A stretch of 64,000 bases of DNA from contig NZ_JACHIR010000001.1 of assembly GCF_014203355.1 (NCBI RefSeq), positions 3,598,038-3,662,037 on the forward strand. Reading direction: 5' to 3'. The notes under the pieces were generated by a model. That model was not told the origin of the DNA. It saw only the letters and a list, made by a program, of their open reading frames with translations, and did no database searches. The DNA is from Kutzneria kofuensis (lineage in GTDB: Bacteria; Actinomycetota; Actinomycetes; Mycobacteriales; Pseudonocardiaceae). Made by a program: the position numbers and the translations under genes. How positions within the stretch are numbered: the stretch's first letter is position 1; the number at the start of each line of letters is the position of its first letter. Positions 9,277 to 18,910 of the stretch are shown here, in pieces.

Positions 9277-10228
9277 TGAGCACCCTCTCCAGGAATTCAA
9301 TGGACGGCCTGTCCCCCACGACCAGGCCGCTTTGGTGAATCAGGACTAGACCCATGCTGGCCATGTCACCGATGAGCACCCGGACCACCCCGAGGGGCAG
9401 CCGCAGGTGCGCCGCGATCTCCGCGACCGAGCGGGTCTCCACACACAGACCGCAGATCGACCGGTGCTCGGCGGTCACTGCGGCATCCCTGTCACGGCCG
9501 TGGTCGCTGGTGGACACCAACGCCTCGATCGCCAGGTCGTAATCGGGTCGGGTCCGGCCGCCGGTCCTGGTGTAGGGACGGACGAGCGATCCGGTCTCGA
9601 CCACGGGCTCGTGCTGTGCCGGCTCCGGTTCGGGTTCCGGGTCCGGCGGCTGCACGAAGTGCACCTCGTAGCCGTCGGCATCGTAGAGCGGTCCGGACAT
9701 CGGGTCCGAAATGGGTCCCGACGGCGGCCCGCCGCGGTAGCCGGGTGCGCTGCGCTCGGCCGGCCGCTCGTCGGCGAAGCCGAAGGCGTTTCCGCCCGGC
9801 ATCTCCTCCGGCAGGCCGTACGCCCCGCGGCTGCGCGGCGGCCCCTCCACGAAGCCGTGCTCACCGAACAGGTCGGCCCCGGGCCCGCCGAACAGGCCGT
9901 TGCCGTACCCGTCGATGTCGAACCGGTTGGGCACCTCGTCCAGCCCGTGCTGCGGCGGGTCGTCAAGACCGTGAGCTGCCATGTCGCCTAGACCTCGTCC
10001 CGCGGTGCCGAAGGCCCGGCCAGCACCGGGTTGTCGGGGTGCGTCGTGCAGCTGGTGTCGTGGCGGGTCATCCAGCACCTCATCCAGCTCGTAGTGCGCG
10101 TCGTCCTCGGCGTCCGAGGAGCCCTCCGAATCGGGATCGGAGAAACTGAAGCCCTCGGCGGCCCAGGCCTGGTAGTCGAACTTCTTACCGAACCGGCCGC
10201 CGGGTACGCCAGAACCCTTGGCCATCAC
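9257..10228 (-). CDS. cvnC: DUF742 protein (CvnC-type) with a long N-terminal extension
   Basis: The DUF742 domain occupies about residues 205-323 (SLVRPYTRTGGRTRPDYDL, CVETRSVAEIAAHLRLPLGVVRVLIGDM, ending FLERVLSGLRRL), a winged-helix-like module. Before it lie about 200 acidic, Gly/Pro-rich residues of low complexity that most family members (about 120-140 residues) lack. Tandem GTG 10228/ATG 10225 are both possible starts. It lies between the roadblock and GTPase genes of the conservon and overlaps the GTPase start. Confidence 0.9.
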   Translation of the reverse strand: MMAKGSGVPGGRFGKKFDYQAWAAEGFSFSDPDSEGSSDAEDDAHYELDEVLDDPPRHQLHDAPRQPGAGRAFGTAGRGLGDMAAHGLDDPPQHGLDEVPNRFDIDGYGNGLFGGPGADLFGEHGFVEGPPRSRGAYGLPEEMPGGNAFGFADERPAERSAPGYRGGPPSGPISDPMSGPLYDADGYEVHFVQPPDPEPEPEPAQHEPVVETGSLVRPYTRTGGRTRPDYDLAIEALVSTSDHGRDRDAAVTAEHRSICGLCVETRSVAEIAAHLRLPLGVVRVLIGDMASMGLVLIHQSGLVVGDRPSIEFLERVLSGLRRL

Positions 10229-10247
10229 TTCTCACCCCCACCCGGGC

Positions 10248-10673
10248 CTATCTGCGGACCACGCCTTGCAGCTGCGCCCGTAGTTCCGGCGTCAGCTGCT
10301 GGCCGACCCGCTCGACCAGCAGGGTCATCTCGTAGGCGACGAGACCGATGTCGCAGTTGGGCGCGGCGAGGACGGAGAGGCACGAGCCGTCGCTGATGGA
10401 CATCAGGAACAGGTACCCCCGCTCCATCTCCACCACGGTCTGGTTGACCGAGCCGCCCTCGAAGCAGCGCGCGGCCCCCTGCGTCAGGCTGATCAGCCCG
10501 GACGACACCGCCGACAGTTGCTCCGCGCGGTCCCGCGGCAGGCCGTGCGAGCCGGCCAGCAGCAGACCGTCGGCGGAGACGACGACGGCGTGCGCCACGC
10601 CGGGGACCCGGCGGACGAAGTCGGTGATCAGCCAGCTGAAGCTGCCGGGCTGCTGTACAGACGCGGTAGTCAC
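10248..10673 (-). CDS. cvnB: Roadblock/LC7-domain protein (CvnB-type)
   Basis: At 141 residues this is a single roadblock/LC7 domain ([61 protein letters not shown]). Such proteins pair with small GTPases as activating or scaffold subunits. The GTG start overlaps the kinase stop codon (GTGA), so its synthesis is coupled to that of the sensor kinase. Confidence 0.93.
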   Translation of the reverse strand: MTTASVQQPGSFSWLITDFVRRVPGVAHAVVVSADGLLLAGSHGLPRDRAEQLSAVSSGLISLTQGAARCFEGGSVNQTVVEMERGYLFLMSISDGSCLSVLAAPNCDIGLVAYEMTLLVERVGQQLTPELRAQLQGVVRR

Positions 10674-13600
10674 TCCTGCTCCTCGTCTTCACTGCTCTGC
10701 GGCGATGTGGACGCATCACCAGAGTAGGCGTCTATCAAAGCGTGCCGGCCACGGCGCACGCCCTGCTGGAAGCTTGACATGCGACCCCGCACCGAGTCAG
10801 CCGACCGCGGCGCGGCCGGGGCCCGGTTGGGCACCGCCGCCGGGTTCTTCGGCGCGGCCGAGCCCGGGATGAGGTGCGCCTTCGGGACCCGTTTCGGCAG
10901 GCCGGCGTTGGTCTGCGTGTCGGGGGCCTGGTTCAGCAAGGATTCAGCAGCCTGCCATCCTTCGTCGCCAGGTGATGTCCATTCGTTACTCCGGGCCGCT
11001 GCCGGCCGGGCCGGTCTGGTGGGCAGCGGGGCCGAACCGTTGCGGGCCGCCGGGGTCTCCGGCTGCTGCTGGCGGGCAGGTTCGGACTCTACGGCCGCGG
11101 CGGGCGCCGGCGCCTGGCGCTGGTCGCTCGTCGAGCGCGGCGTGCGCTTGGGCAGCGGCATCGAGGCGGCCGGCCTGGCCGCGGCGGGCGGCTCGGCCTG
11201 CGCCTCGGGCGCGGCGGGTTCGGCCTGCTCAGCGGCCTGCGGGGCGGCTTCCGGCGCGGCGGCCTCGGCGGCGGCCTGGTCGGGCACCTCGGGCAACGGC
11301 AGCGACATGGTCGCGGTGGCCGGGCCGGCGGGCAGGTCGTCCGCGCCGGAAGCCGGCACGCCGAACGGGCCCTCCAGGTCGGGAGTCTCCTCCTCGACGG
11401 CCTGGAACCACTGCGACAGGACGGCCTCGTAGATCGGCAGCCGCTCGGTCGGCGCATCCAGTTCGTGATCTAGATCACGTGACGGGAAGGCGTTGGCCTC
11501 GGGCTGGGCCGGCGCCGGCACGGCGGCCGGCGGCGCGGCGTGGCCGTTCAGGCTGCCGTTGCCGTTGATGCCCTGGGTGAGCTGCTCCTCGGGCATCTCC
11601 TGGAAGCTGGTGCTGGCGAACATGTCCACCGGCTGGCCGGCGGCGGAGTCCTCCAGCGACGGGAACCAGGTGGCGGTGCTCTCCTGCGGCGCCGGCGCGG
11701 CCGGGGCGTTCGGCGACCAGCGCGGCACGCCGGTGACGCCCAGCTCCGGGCTGCCCGCGCTGGACACGAACTGCACCGGCACGCCGGGGTCGCCCGCCGG
11801 CTCCTGCACCTGCAGGGGCTGCTGCTCCTGCACGGGCGGGGTGGCGGGGCGCCGGGACATGCCGAACGCGTTGGCGATGCCGCCGCCGACCTGCGAGGCG
11901 GGCCGCTCGCCGCCGGACGGCGGCGTGCTGACGTCGGCCCCGGGGGCCAGCACCAGCGAGGACGGCACCACGACGAGCGCGGTCATGCCGCCCTCGATGT
12001 CCTCGTTGCCGCGCAGCCGGACCTTGATGTCGTGCCGCTTGGCCAGCCGCGCGACCACGTACAGGCCCATCCGGCGAGACACGGCGACGTCGACCTCGGG
12101 CGGGTCGGCCAGCCGCTGGTTGGTCTCCTCCACGTCCGCGGCCGACATGCCCACGCCGCGGTCGTGGATCTCGATGGCCAGCTCGCCGCGCCGCGTCTTG
12201 GCGGTGCGCACGGTGACCTTGGTGTTCGGGTCGGAGAACGCGGTCGCGTTGTCCAGCAGCTCGGCGATGAGGTGCACGAGGTCGTTGACGGCCCGGCCCT
12301 GCACGGTGAGCTCCGGCGTCGGCGCGACCTGGATGCGGGCGTACTGCTCGACCTCGGACACGGCGGCGCCGACGACGTCGCCGGCCGGGACCGGGCGGGT
12401 CAGCCGGCGGCCCAGGTCGGTGCCGGAGAGAACCAGCAGGTTCTCGCTGTTGCGCCGCATACGGGTGGCCAGGTGGTCCAGCTCGAACAGGTTGGCCAGC
12501 TGGTCCGGGTCCTGCTCGTCCTGCTCCAGCCGGTCGATCAGGCCCAGCTGGCGTTCGACCAGGGCCTGGCTGCGCCGGGACAGGTTGACGAACATGGCGT
12601 TGACGTTGTCCCGCAGCAACGCCTGCTGGGCCGCCATCCGCACCGCCTCGCCGTGCACCGCGTCGAAGGCCCGGGCCAGCTGGCCGACCTCTTCCTTGGT
12701 GTGGATCGGGACGGGGTCGACCACTTCCCGGGCCGCCTCGGCCGGGTTCGGATCGGTGAGGATGCGCTGCACTTCCTCCGGCAGGCGGTGGTCGGCGATG
12801 TCCAGCGCGGTGCGCCGCAGCACGCGCAGCGGGCGCAGCAGCGAGCGGGCCACGAACAGGGCCGTCACCAGGGCCAGCAGCAGCGCGCCGAGCACCAGCG
12901 CGGAGTTGCGGATCGCGGAGTCCTGCGAGGTGTTGGCCAGTTCGTTGGTCTGCTGCTGGAGCTGCTGCAGCAGGGCCTGCTGGACCTGGTTGGTCAGGTT
13001 GACCGTCAGCGTGGAGTCGATGTCCCACTGGGTCGTGGTCAGGCCGTCCAGCGTCTGGCCGTTGGTGCCGCGGATGAGTGCGGACTCCTCCAGCTTGTTC
13101 GCGTCGTCGACGATCAGGCCGGTGACCGTGTCGTCGAAGATGCGCTGCTGGTCGGGGGTCGCCGACTTGGCGAAGTCGTTCTTGGCGGCGTCCAGTTCGG
13201 CGTCCGCGGCCAGCAGGGCGCGGTACTGGTCGAACGGGAAGTTCTTGTTCTGGAAGACCTGCAGCAGGATGCCGCGCTTGCGGGAGTCCTGCTCCTTGGC
13301 CCGGGCCACCGCGTTGACGGCGAGCTGCAGCCGCACCAGGCTCGGGTCGGAGATCGTGGAGATGGCCTGCTCACCGAGGTCGAGCAGGTTCTGGATGGAG
13401 TCGCTGTAGGCGTTGAACGTGGCGCTGGCGGGGTACTGGGACTCCTGCACCGCCTTGCGCAGGTTCGTCAGCCGGGACAGCTGGTCGGCCGCGGTGCTGA
13501 AGCGCTGCTCGACGTCGGGTGACAGGCCGGGACCGAGCGTGTTGACCAGGTTGCGGAACGCGGTGATGTCCTGCACCACCCGGTCCCGCTCGCGGTCCAG

Positions 13601-14050
13601 GCTGACCTGGTCGCCGGTCCGGTTGGCCGCGACGAACTGCGCGGTCAGGTCGCGCTCGCGCTGGAGCTGCTGCACGAGGTCGGCGACCGAGCTCTGGAGC
13701 TGCACCTGCTTGGCCAGGCGCTGGGCGTCGGTGAGGTTGGCCACGTCGGCGCGGACGCGGATGCCACCGAGGATCAGGGCCAGGATGGTCGGGATCAGCA
13801 GGACGACCAGCAGCTTGGTGCGCAGTCGCCAGTTCTGCAGCCGCCACCGCGATCCGGTGCCGCCGGCGGTCCGGTCGGCATCGGATCTGACATCGCCGGT
13901 CTGTCCGTTGTGTGTGGTTTCTTCGCTCACGTCCGCATCACGCTGCGCAGCCAGTCCTTCACCCTTTTCGGGGCCACCCGAACGCGCCGGACCAGCGAGG
14001 CCTGGTCGGCCGGGGCCTTTGTCTCGACGGGCCACCCTGGGCTTCCTCAT
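10670..14050 (-). CDS. cvnA: NIT-domain sensor histidine kinase (CvnA-type)
   Basis: With the ATG at 14050 the protein has 1126 residues. TM1 is at about 80-97 and TM2 at about 383-401. The extracytoplasmic helical region between them reads as a nitrate/nitrite-sensing (NIT) domain ([18 protein letters not shown]). HAMP follows, then a dimerisation helix with [13 protein letters not shown] (His526) and a HATPase_c domain ([31 protein letters not shown]). The last 370 residues are a Pro/Ala-rich tail. No response regulator is encoded nearby; conservon kinases act with the roadblock, DUF742 and GTPase partners. The start is uncertain: GTG 13933 and longer forms are in frame. Confidence 0.9.
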   Translation of the reverse strand: MRKPRVARRDKGPGRPGLAGPARSGGPEKGEGLAAQRDADVSEETTHNGQTGDVRSDADRTAGGTGSRWRLQNWRLRTKLLVVLLIPTILALILGGIRVRADVANLTDAQRLAKQVQLQSSVADLVQQLQRERDLTAQFVAANRTGDQVSLDRERDRVVQDITAFRNLVNTLGPGLSPDVEQRFSTAADQLSRLTNLRKAVQESQYPASATFNAYSDSIQNLLDLGEQAISTISDPSLVRLQLAVNAVARAKEQDSRKRGILLQVFQNKNFPFDQYRALLAADAELDAAKNDFAKSATPDQQRIFDDTVTGLIVDDANKLEESALIRGTNGQTLDGLTTTQWDIDSTLTVNLTNQVQQALLQQLQQQTNELANTSQDSAIRNSALVLGALLLALVTALFVARSLLRPLRVLRRTALDIADHRLPEEVQRILTDPNPAEAAREVVDPVPIHTKEEVGQLARAFDAVHGEAVRMAAQQALLRDNVNAMFVNLSRRSQALVERQLGLIDRLEQDEQDPDQLANLFELDHLATRMRRNSENLLVLSGTDLGRRLTRPVPAGDVVGAAVSEVEQYARIQVAPTPELTVQGRAVNDLVHLIAELLDNATAFSDPNTKVTVRTAKTRRGELAIEIHDRGVGMSAADVEETNQRLADPPEVDVAVSRRMGLYVVARLAKRHDIKVRLRGNEDIEGGMTALVVVPSSLVLAPGADVSTPPSGGERPASQVGGGIANAFGMSRRPATPPVQEQQPLQVQEPAGDPGVPVQFVSSAGSPELGVTGVPRWSPNAPAAPAPQESTATWFPSLEDSAAGQPVDMFASTSFQEMPEEQLTQGINGNGSLNGHAAPPAAVPAPAQPEANAFPSRDLDHELDAPTERLPIYEAVLSQWFQAVEEETPDLEGPFGVPASGADDLPAGPATATMSLPLPEVPDQAAAEAAAPEAAPQAAEQAEPAAPEAQAEPPAAARPAASMPLPKRTPRSTSDQRQAPAPAAAVESEPARQQQPETPAARNGSAPLPTRPARPAAARSNEWTSPGDEGWQAAESLLNQAPDTQTNAGLPKRVPKAHLIPGSAAPKNPAAVPNRAPAAPRSADSVRGRMSSFQQGVRRGRHALIDAYSGDASTSPQSSEDEEQE

Positions 14051-14367
14051 TCCAGCAGCAGTGTCTCGGTCCCTCCCCGGACCAAGTTGGTTCCGAAGTG
14101 GGCCGAATTGCAGCACAACCACGGGGCGTAATGCCAGACGGCCCCGCCGCCTCCTTCTTCTGTGGTCCGCGCCGACCACATCCACTAGCCCAAGAAGCGT
14201 AGTGGCGGATACCTCGGACGGGAAGACTCCAGATGCACTCACGGTATCCGCCGTGGGGGATGCCTTCATACGTCCGGGTGGCTACCATCCCCGCATGTTG
14301 GTATCGGTCGTGGTTTGATGCCAGCGGCCCGGTTGGGGGGCCCGTAGATCAAATTAATGAGGTGCGC
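14051..14367. other. 317-bp divergent control region, kinase versus lipoprotein gene
   Basis: No credible ORF is present. Two inverted repeats stand out. TGTGGTC-N6-GACCACA (14161-14180) has the shape of a dimer operator. GGCGGATACC (14204-14213) pairs with GGTATCCGCC (14243-14252) and could form a leader hairpin. Confidence 0.6.
14161..14180. promoter_or_regulatory. Candidate operator TGTGGTC-N6-GACCACA
   Basis: Perfect 7-bp arms with a 6-bp spacer lie in the divergent region between the NIT kinase gene and the substrate-binding lipoprotein gene. The regulator is unknown. Confidence 0.4.
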
Positions 14368-15357
14368 ATGGCCATCGGAGCGGTACGACGGACCGCTGTG
14401 GCGCTCGCGGGCGCGCTGGGTCTGGTCGCTTCCGCGGCCGGCTGCAGCATGCTGCCCGGATCCGGATCTTCCAGCTCGCCGAACCTGGAGCACCCCTCGC
14501 TGCGGGTGGGCTACGAGGCGCAGGTCGACGTGGCCCCGCTGTACATGGCGGTGAAGAACAACCTGTTCGACAACGCCGGCCTGAAGATCGAGCTGGTGCA
14601 GGAGAACAACGACCAGGACGCGATCAAGCAGCTGCAGGGCGGCCAGCTCGACATCGCGTTCGCCACCCACGTCAGCTTCTTCAAGGCCGAGGCCGGCGGC
14701 GCCCAGCTGGAACTGCAGGGCGAGGCGTACCAGGCCGGCACCAACACGATGGCCCTGGTCACGCTGCCCTCGCTGGGCTACAACAACCCGTCGTCCAAGA
14801 AGGACCCGAAGATCGCCGTCAACGCGGAGAACGATCTCGGCGTGCTGACCACCAAGTCGGTGCTGGACACCGCGGGCGTGCAGCAGAACAAGATCCAGTT
14901 CTCCACCGTGCCGTTCAACGACATGATCACCGCGCTGCAGAACCGCACCGTGGACGCCGCGTGGATGGTGGAGCCGTTCATCACCAAGGCCCAGCAGCAG
15001 CTGGGCGCGACCATCCTGACCGACGCCGCCCGCGGCGCCACCCAGGAGTTCCCGATGACCGGCTACGCGTCGTCGAAGAAGTTCGCCGACGCCAACCCGA
15101 ACACCATGGCCGCGTTCCGCAAGGCGTTGCAGCAGGCCCAGGAACAGGCGTCGGACCGGCTCAAGGTGCAGAGCGTGCTGAAGGACTACGCGGGCGTCGA
15201 CGCCGGCACCGCGGACCTGATCTCGGTCGGCAACTTCCCGACCACGCTCAACGCCGTCCGTCTCCAGCGCGTCGCCGACATGATGGAGACGTCCGGAATG
15301 CTGCAGAACCGCCTGGACGCCCAGTCGATGCTGCCACCGTCGCAGCAGAACAGCTGA
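14368..15357 (+). CDS. Substrate-binding lipoprotein, NMT1/SsuA (nitrate/sulfonate/taurine) type
   Basis: This is a 329-residue periplasmic-binding-type lipoprotein. The signal peptide ends in the lipobox ASAAGC, making the Cys near residue 24 the lipidated residue. The fold signatures include LRVGYEAQVDVAPLYMAVKNNLF, QLQGGQLDIAFATHVSF and NRTVDAAWMVEPFITKAQ. ATG 14368 follows TGAGG. No permease or ATPase gene is adjacent, so it may serve a transporter encoded elsewhere or present ligand to the divergently encoded NIT-domain kinase. Confidence 0.88.
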   Translation: MAIGAVRRTAVALAGALGLVASAAGCSMLPGSGSSSSPNLEHPSLRVGYEAQVDVAPLYMAVKNNLFDNAGLKIELVQENNDQDAIKQLQGGQLDIAFATHVSFFKAEAGGAQLELQGEAYQAGTNTMALVTLPSLGYNNPSSKKDPKIAVNAENDLGVLTTKSVLDTAGVQQNKIQFSTVPFNDMITALQNRTVDAAWMVEPFITKAQQQLGATILTDAARGATQEFPMTGYASSKKFADANPNTMAAFRKALQQAQEQASDRLKVQSVLKDYAGVDAGTADLISVGNFPTTLNAVRLQRVADMMETSGMLQNRLDAQSMLPPSQQNS

Positions 15358-15382
15358 TCGAGATTTTCTGACGAAATAAGCG

Positions 15383-15415
15383 ACGGCCGGGTCGGGATTT
15401 CCCCGACCCGGCCGT
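15383..15415. terminator. Terminator after the lipoprotein gene
   Basis: A perfect 14-bp stem (ACGGCCGGGTCGGG) with loop ATTTC lies between convergent genes. Confidence 0.9.
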
Positions 15416-15439
15416 TACAACGTTGCCGCTACGGAAATA

Positions 15440-16225
15440 TCAAGACCCGCTGGGCTTCGCGAAGCAGTAGGTGAGCTTCAGCGGCGGGAAGGCGGCAGCG
15501 GCAGACGGGTCGTCGCACACGCTCTTGTCCGCCTTGTCCTTCACGACCTTGACCTGAACCGCGCTGGGGTCGGTACACGCCAGGGACGGATATCCCATGT
15601 CCGTGCCGCCCTCCTTGAACTCGTAGCACTTGCCGTCCTGGAAGACTGGCGCCAGGCACAGCTTCACGTTGTTGAGCGTGCCCTCCTCGTAGTACTCGTC
15701 GTAGTCGCTGTCGCCCGGGCAGCTCTCGGTTGCCTTAAGCACGATGCCGACGGTGTAGTTCTCCTTGCCGGAGCCGCAGTCGACCTTGTCGTAGTTCGGC
15801 TTGGTCGTGGTGCCACTGACGGTCGCGCACTCGCCGACCGCGGTGTTGTGCGCGTCGTCAGCGCTGCTCACCGCCGTGCCTACGCCGAGGCTGATGACCA
15901 CCCGCACGATGATCGCCACGACGATCACGCCGACCACGCCGCCGATGCTGGCGAGCACCTTGCGCCCCTTCTTCGGCGGCGTGCCCATCGGCGCCTGCGG
16001 GAACGGCTGCGGCTGACCCGGGCCGGGCTGGAAGCCGCCCTGCGCCGGCATCGGACCCGTGCCGGGCACCGGACCCGTACCAGGGACCGGGCCGGGCGCG
16101 CCGCCCGGGAACTGGCCTTGCGGCGCCTGGGGGTACGGCTGTCCCTGCAGCCCCTGCGGATACGGCTGGCCCTGAGGCTGCTGCGGACCCTGCGGTCCGG
16201 CAGGAGGCATGGGTGGAGTGCTCAT
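15440..16225 (-). CDS. Membrane-anchored Cys-rich protein, LppU/SCO3897-like
   Basis: This 261-residue protein has a cytoplasmic Pro/Gln/Gly-rich tail (residues 1-83, with PQGQPYPQ- and PGTGP-type repeats) and one membrane segment (about 88-113, SIGGVVGVIVVAIIVRVVISLG). The extracytoplasmic part has eight cysteines (VGECATVSGT, VDCGSG, ESCPGD, LCLAPV, KCYEF, ACTDP, VCDDP, TYCFA). The spacing pattern recalls the LppU/SCO3897 family of unknown function, which is a weak assignment. An 8-bp inverted repeat (16257-16276) lies in its promoter region. Confidence 0.75.
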   Translation of the reverse strand: MSTPPMPPAGPQGPQQPQGQPYPQGLQGQPYPQAPQGQFPGGAPGPVPGTGPVPGTGPMPAQGGFQPGPGQPQPFPQAPMGTPPKKGRKVLASIGGVVGVIVVAIIVRVVISLGVGTAVSSADDAHNTAVGECATVSGTTTKPNYDKVDCGSGKENYTVGIVLKATESCPGDSDYDEYYEEGTLNNVKLCLAPVFQDGKCYEFKEGGTDMGYPSLACTDPSAVQVKVVKDKADKSVCDDPSAAAAFPPLKLTYCFAKPSGS

Positions 16226-16445
16226 GGGTGTCCCTCTGTGGTGTTTCTCGTGACGAAACGCCTGGCCTCAGGCGTTGACCAACCCCCGAAGGCCCGGACT
16301 GTAGCCACGGCCGGGCACGCCCCGCCGGGTATTTACCGGTTGGTTATGTGACCACGAGATTCGGGAAGATCCATTGCCCGCCAACGCCCCACTGCGCTAC
16401 CGTCGGCAGCCGCACGGTCACCATTGGTGAAGGGGAGATTCAAAG

Positions 16446-16727
16446 ATGCGTCAAACGATGCTGCGTGTCTTCGGCTCCGCAGTTGCGACCGCAGTGGTCG
16501 TCGGCGGGCTCGCTCTGACGACCGCAGGTCCGGCTCAAGCCACTGCGCAGCAGTGCTACGCCTACCTGACCGATCACGGCTACACCGCCCACCCGGATAC
16601 GGAACTGGACGCGTGCTACGCCGGTGAGAACGGCTTGGGGGCGCGCTGCCACGCAATGCTCAGTCTCGGCCTGGCTATTCCAGCCGTCTATGTGAACCAG
16701 GCCTGCGAATGGGCCGCGTGGAAGTGA
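16446..16727 (+). CDS. Small secreted four-cysteine protein
   Basis: The product has 93 residues with a clear signal peptide (VFGSAVATAVVVGGLALTTAGPAQA). The mature part is about 60 residues with four cysteines (QQCYAYL, DACYAGE, ARCHAML, NQACEWA), suggesting two disulfides. The ATG follows GGGGAG. I do not recognise a family; it could be an exported peptide, inhibitor or spore-surface protein. A hairpin terminator follows directly. Confidence 0.75.
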   Translation: MRQTMLRVFGSAVATAVVVGGLALTTAGPAQATAQQCYAYLTDHGYTAHPDTELDACYAGENGLGARCHAMLSLGLAIPAVYVNQACEWAAWK

Positions 16728-16740
16728 CGCCCCGGTGATA

Positions 16741-16773
16741 GTCGGGCACAGGTCCCATCGTCCTGTGCCCGAC
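16741..16773 (+). terminator. Terminator after the small secreted protein gene
   Basis: A perfect 12-bp stem (GTCGGGCACAGG and its complement) with a 9-nt loop begins 13 bp after the stop codon. Confidence 0.85.
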
Positions 16774-16847
16774 CACCGCTGTCTGATTGGCAATCCGCTC
16801 ACCCGGCTCGGCACACTGGTCTGACCACGATGTGAGGAGCACGAGCG

Positions 16848-18509
16848 GTGACCGACGGACCACTGATCGTCCAGTCCGACAAGACGCTGCTGCTGGAGGT
16901 CGACCATCCGCTCGCCGACGAGACGCGGACGGCGATCGCGCCGTTCGCGGAGTTGGAGCGGGCCCCGGAGCACGTGCACACGTATCGGGTGACGCCGCTG
17001 GCGCTGTGGAACGCCCGGGCGGCGGGCCACGACGCGGAGCAGGTGGTGGACGCGCTGGTCCGGTACAGCCGGTACCCGGTGCCGCAGCCGCTGCTGGTCG
17101 ACGTGGTGGACACGATGGCCCGGTTCGGCCGCCTGCAGCTGGTGAACAACCCGGCGCACGGCCTGACGATGGTGTCGCTGGACCGCGCCGTGCTGGAAGA
17201 GGTGCTGCGCAACAAGAAGATCAGCCCGATGCTGGGCGCGCGGGTCGGCGACGACACGGTGGTCGTGCACCCGAGCGAGCGCGGCCGGCTCAAGCAGGCG
17301 CTGCTGAAGGTGGGCTGGCCGGCCGAGGACCACGCGGGCTACGTCGACGGCGAGGCGCACCCGATCGCGCTGGAGGAGAACGGCTGGCAGCTGCGCGACT
17401 ACCAGCGCCTGGCGGCGCAGTCGTTCTGGGCCGGCGGCTCGGGCGTGGTGGTGCTGCCGTGCGGCGCGGGCAAGACGATGGTCGGCGCGGCGGCGATGGC
17501 GGAGGCCCAGGCGACGACGCTGATCCTGGTGACGAACACGGTCGCGGGCCGGCAGTGGAAGCGCGAGCTGGTGGCGCGGACGTCGCTGACCGAGGACGAG
17601 ATCGGCGAGTACTCGGGCGAGCGCAAGGAGATCCGGCCGGTCACCATCGCCACGTACCAGGTGATCACCCGCAAGACCAAGGGCGAGTACAAGCACCTGG
17701 AGCTGTTCGACTCCCGCGACTGGGGCCTGGTCATCTACGACGAGGTGCACCTGCTGCCGGCGCCGGTGTTCCGGATGACGGCGGACCTGCAGTCGCGCCG
17801 GCGGCTGGGGCTGACGGCGACGCTGGTGCGCGAGGACGGCCGCGAGGGCGACGTGTTCTCGCTGATCGGCCCGAAGCGGTACGACGTGCCGTGGCGGGAC
17901 ATCGAGGCGCAGGGCTGGATCGCGCCGGCGGACTGCGTCGAGGTGCGGGTGACGCTGACCGACAACGAGCGGCTGACCTACGCGACGGCCGAGCCGGAGG
18001 AGCGGTACAAGATCTGCTCGACGGCACGCACGAAGCTGCCGGTGGTGCAGGCGATCCTGGACAAGCACAAGGGCGAGCCGACGCTGGTGATCGGGGCGTA
18101 CCTCGATCAGCTGGACGAGCTCGGCGAGGGCCTGAACGCGCCGGTGATCCAGGGCTCGACCAAGAACAAGGAGCGCGAGGAGCTGTTCGACGCGTTCCGC
18201 CGCGGCGAGCTGAAGACGCTGGTGGTGTCCAAGGTCGCCAACTTCTCCATCGACCTGCCGGAGGCCTCGATCGCCGTGCAGGTGTCGGGCACGTTCGGCT
18301 CGCGCCAGGAGGAGGCGCAGCGGCTGGGCCGGCTGCTGCGGCCGAAGGGCGACGGCCGGCAGGCGCACTTCTACTCGATCGTCTCCCGGGACACGTTGGA
18401 CGCGGACTACGCGGCGCACCGGCAGCGGTTCCTGGCCGAGCAGGGCTACGCGTACAAGATCGTGGACGCGGACGACCTGCTGGGGCCGGCGCTGCCCGAG
18501 GTCGGCTAG
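16848..18509 (+). CDS. DNA repair helicase XPB (Ercc3/Rad25 family)
   Basis: This 553-residue superfamily 2 helicase has the bacterial XPB layout. There is an N-terminal XPB-specific region (about 1-170) and a DRD region. Helicase domain 1 has Walker A LPCGAGKTMVG and the DEAH-like box VIYDEVHLLPA. Helicase domain 2 has GLTATLVREDGREGD, FSIDLPEA and QRLGRLLRPKGDGRQAHFY. It is a 3'-5' DNA helicase linked to repair. The GTG start follows GAGGAG. Its stop overlaps the stop of the convergent toxin-like gene within a CTAG tetranucleotide. Confidence 0.95.
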   Translation: MTDGPLIVQSDKTLLLEVDHPLADETRTAIAPFAELERAPEHVHTYRVTPLALWNARAAGHDAEQVVDALVRYSRYPVPQPLLVDVVDTMARFGRLQLVNNPAHGLTMVSLDRAVLEEVLRNKKISPMLGARVGDDTVVVHPSERGRLKQALLKVGWPAEDHAGYVDGEAHPIALEENGWQLRDYQRLAAQSFWAGGSGVVVLPCGAGKTMVGAAAMAEAQATTLILVTNTVAGRQWKRELVARTSLTEDEIGEYSGERKEIRPVTIATYQVITRKTKGEYKHLELFDSRDWGLVIYDEVHLLPAPVFRMTADLQSRRRLGLTATLVREDGREGDVFSLIGPKRYDVPWRDIEAQGWIAPADCVEVRVTLTDNERLTYATAEPEERYKICSTARTKLPVVQAILDKHKGEPTLVIGAYLDQLDELGEGLNAPVIQGSTKNKEREELFDAFRRGELKTLVVSKVANFSIDLPEASIAVQVSGTFGSRQEEAQRLGRLLRPKGDGRQAHFYSIVSRDTLDADYAAHRQRFLAEQGYAYKIVDADDLLGPALPEVG

Positions 18510-18910
18510 ATACTGATGATCGACATGGGGCGGTCGACGTCGTCGACCGCCCACATCAGCTCCAGGGCGTTCACCTCGGTGGTCACCACGATCGCCCGGT
18601 GCGCCACGGCGGTGGCGGCGACCATGGCGTCCACCCGGCTCGCCTTGCCGGTCACCATGAAGTCGATCATGTACTCGTGGACGACGCCGGTCTCGTCCTC
18701 CCACTCGGTCCGGCACGCCTTCAGCACGGCCGTCGGCTCCTTGCCGCCGGGTCGCAGCCGCAGCTCCGACCGCACCGCCGAGGGCACGATGAGCCGGCAC
18801 TCGTCGAGCAGGAAGCACTTGTGCAGCGCCATGAACCTGCGGTCGTTGGCCAGCGCCGCCTCCAGCGCGCCGACGGCGTACACCACCGGCGGCCGGTAGG
18901 TCCCGGTCAC
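18506..18910 (-). CDS. PIN-domain-like (VapC-type) protein, active site eroded
   Basis: The 134-residue product has PIN-like order: a beta strand and helix at the start (VVYAVGALEAAL), then VDAMVAATAVAHRAIVVTTEVNAL near the end. Functional VapC toxins begin VxDTSxL or VLDAGAL, but the first catalytic Asp is Ala here, and the late Asp of VTSD is Glu (VTTE). Residues 55-85 contain an extra insert. It starts by overlapping the antitoxin stop (GTGA), the usual toxin-antitoxin layout. It is either a degenerate toxin or a domesticated PIN-like partner. Confidence 0.7.
   Translation of the reverse strand: MTGTYRPPVVYAVGALEAALANDRRFMALHKCFLLDECRLIVPSAVRSELRLRPGGKEPTAVLKACRTEWEDETGVVHEYMIDFMVTGKASRVDAMVAATAVAHRAIVVTTEVNALELMWAVDDVDRPMSIISI

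Noticed and set aside
11467-11480. GTGATCTAGATCAC perfect palindrome
   Set aside because: It lies in the coding tail of the kinase (reading SRDLDHEL) with no promoter nearby; probably chance.
11540-13522. 660-codon open frame antisense to the NIT kinase
   Set aside because: Shadow frame; the opposite strand encodes clear NIT, HAMP and HATPase domains.
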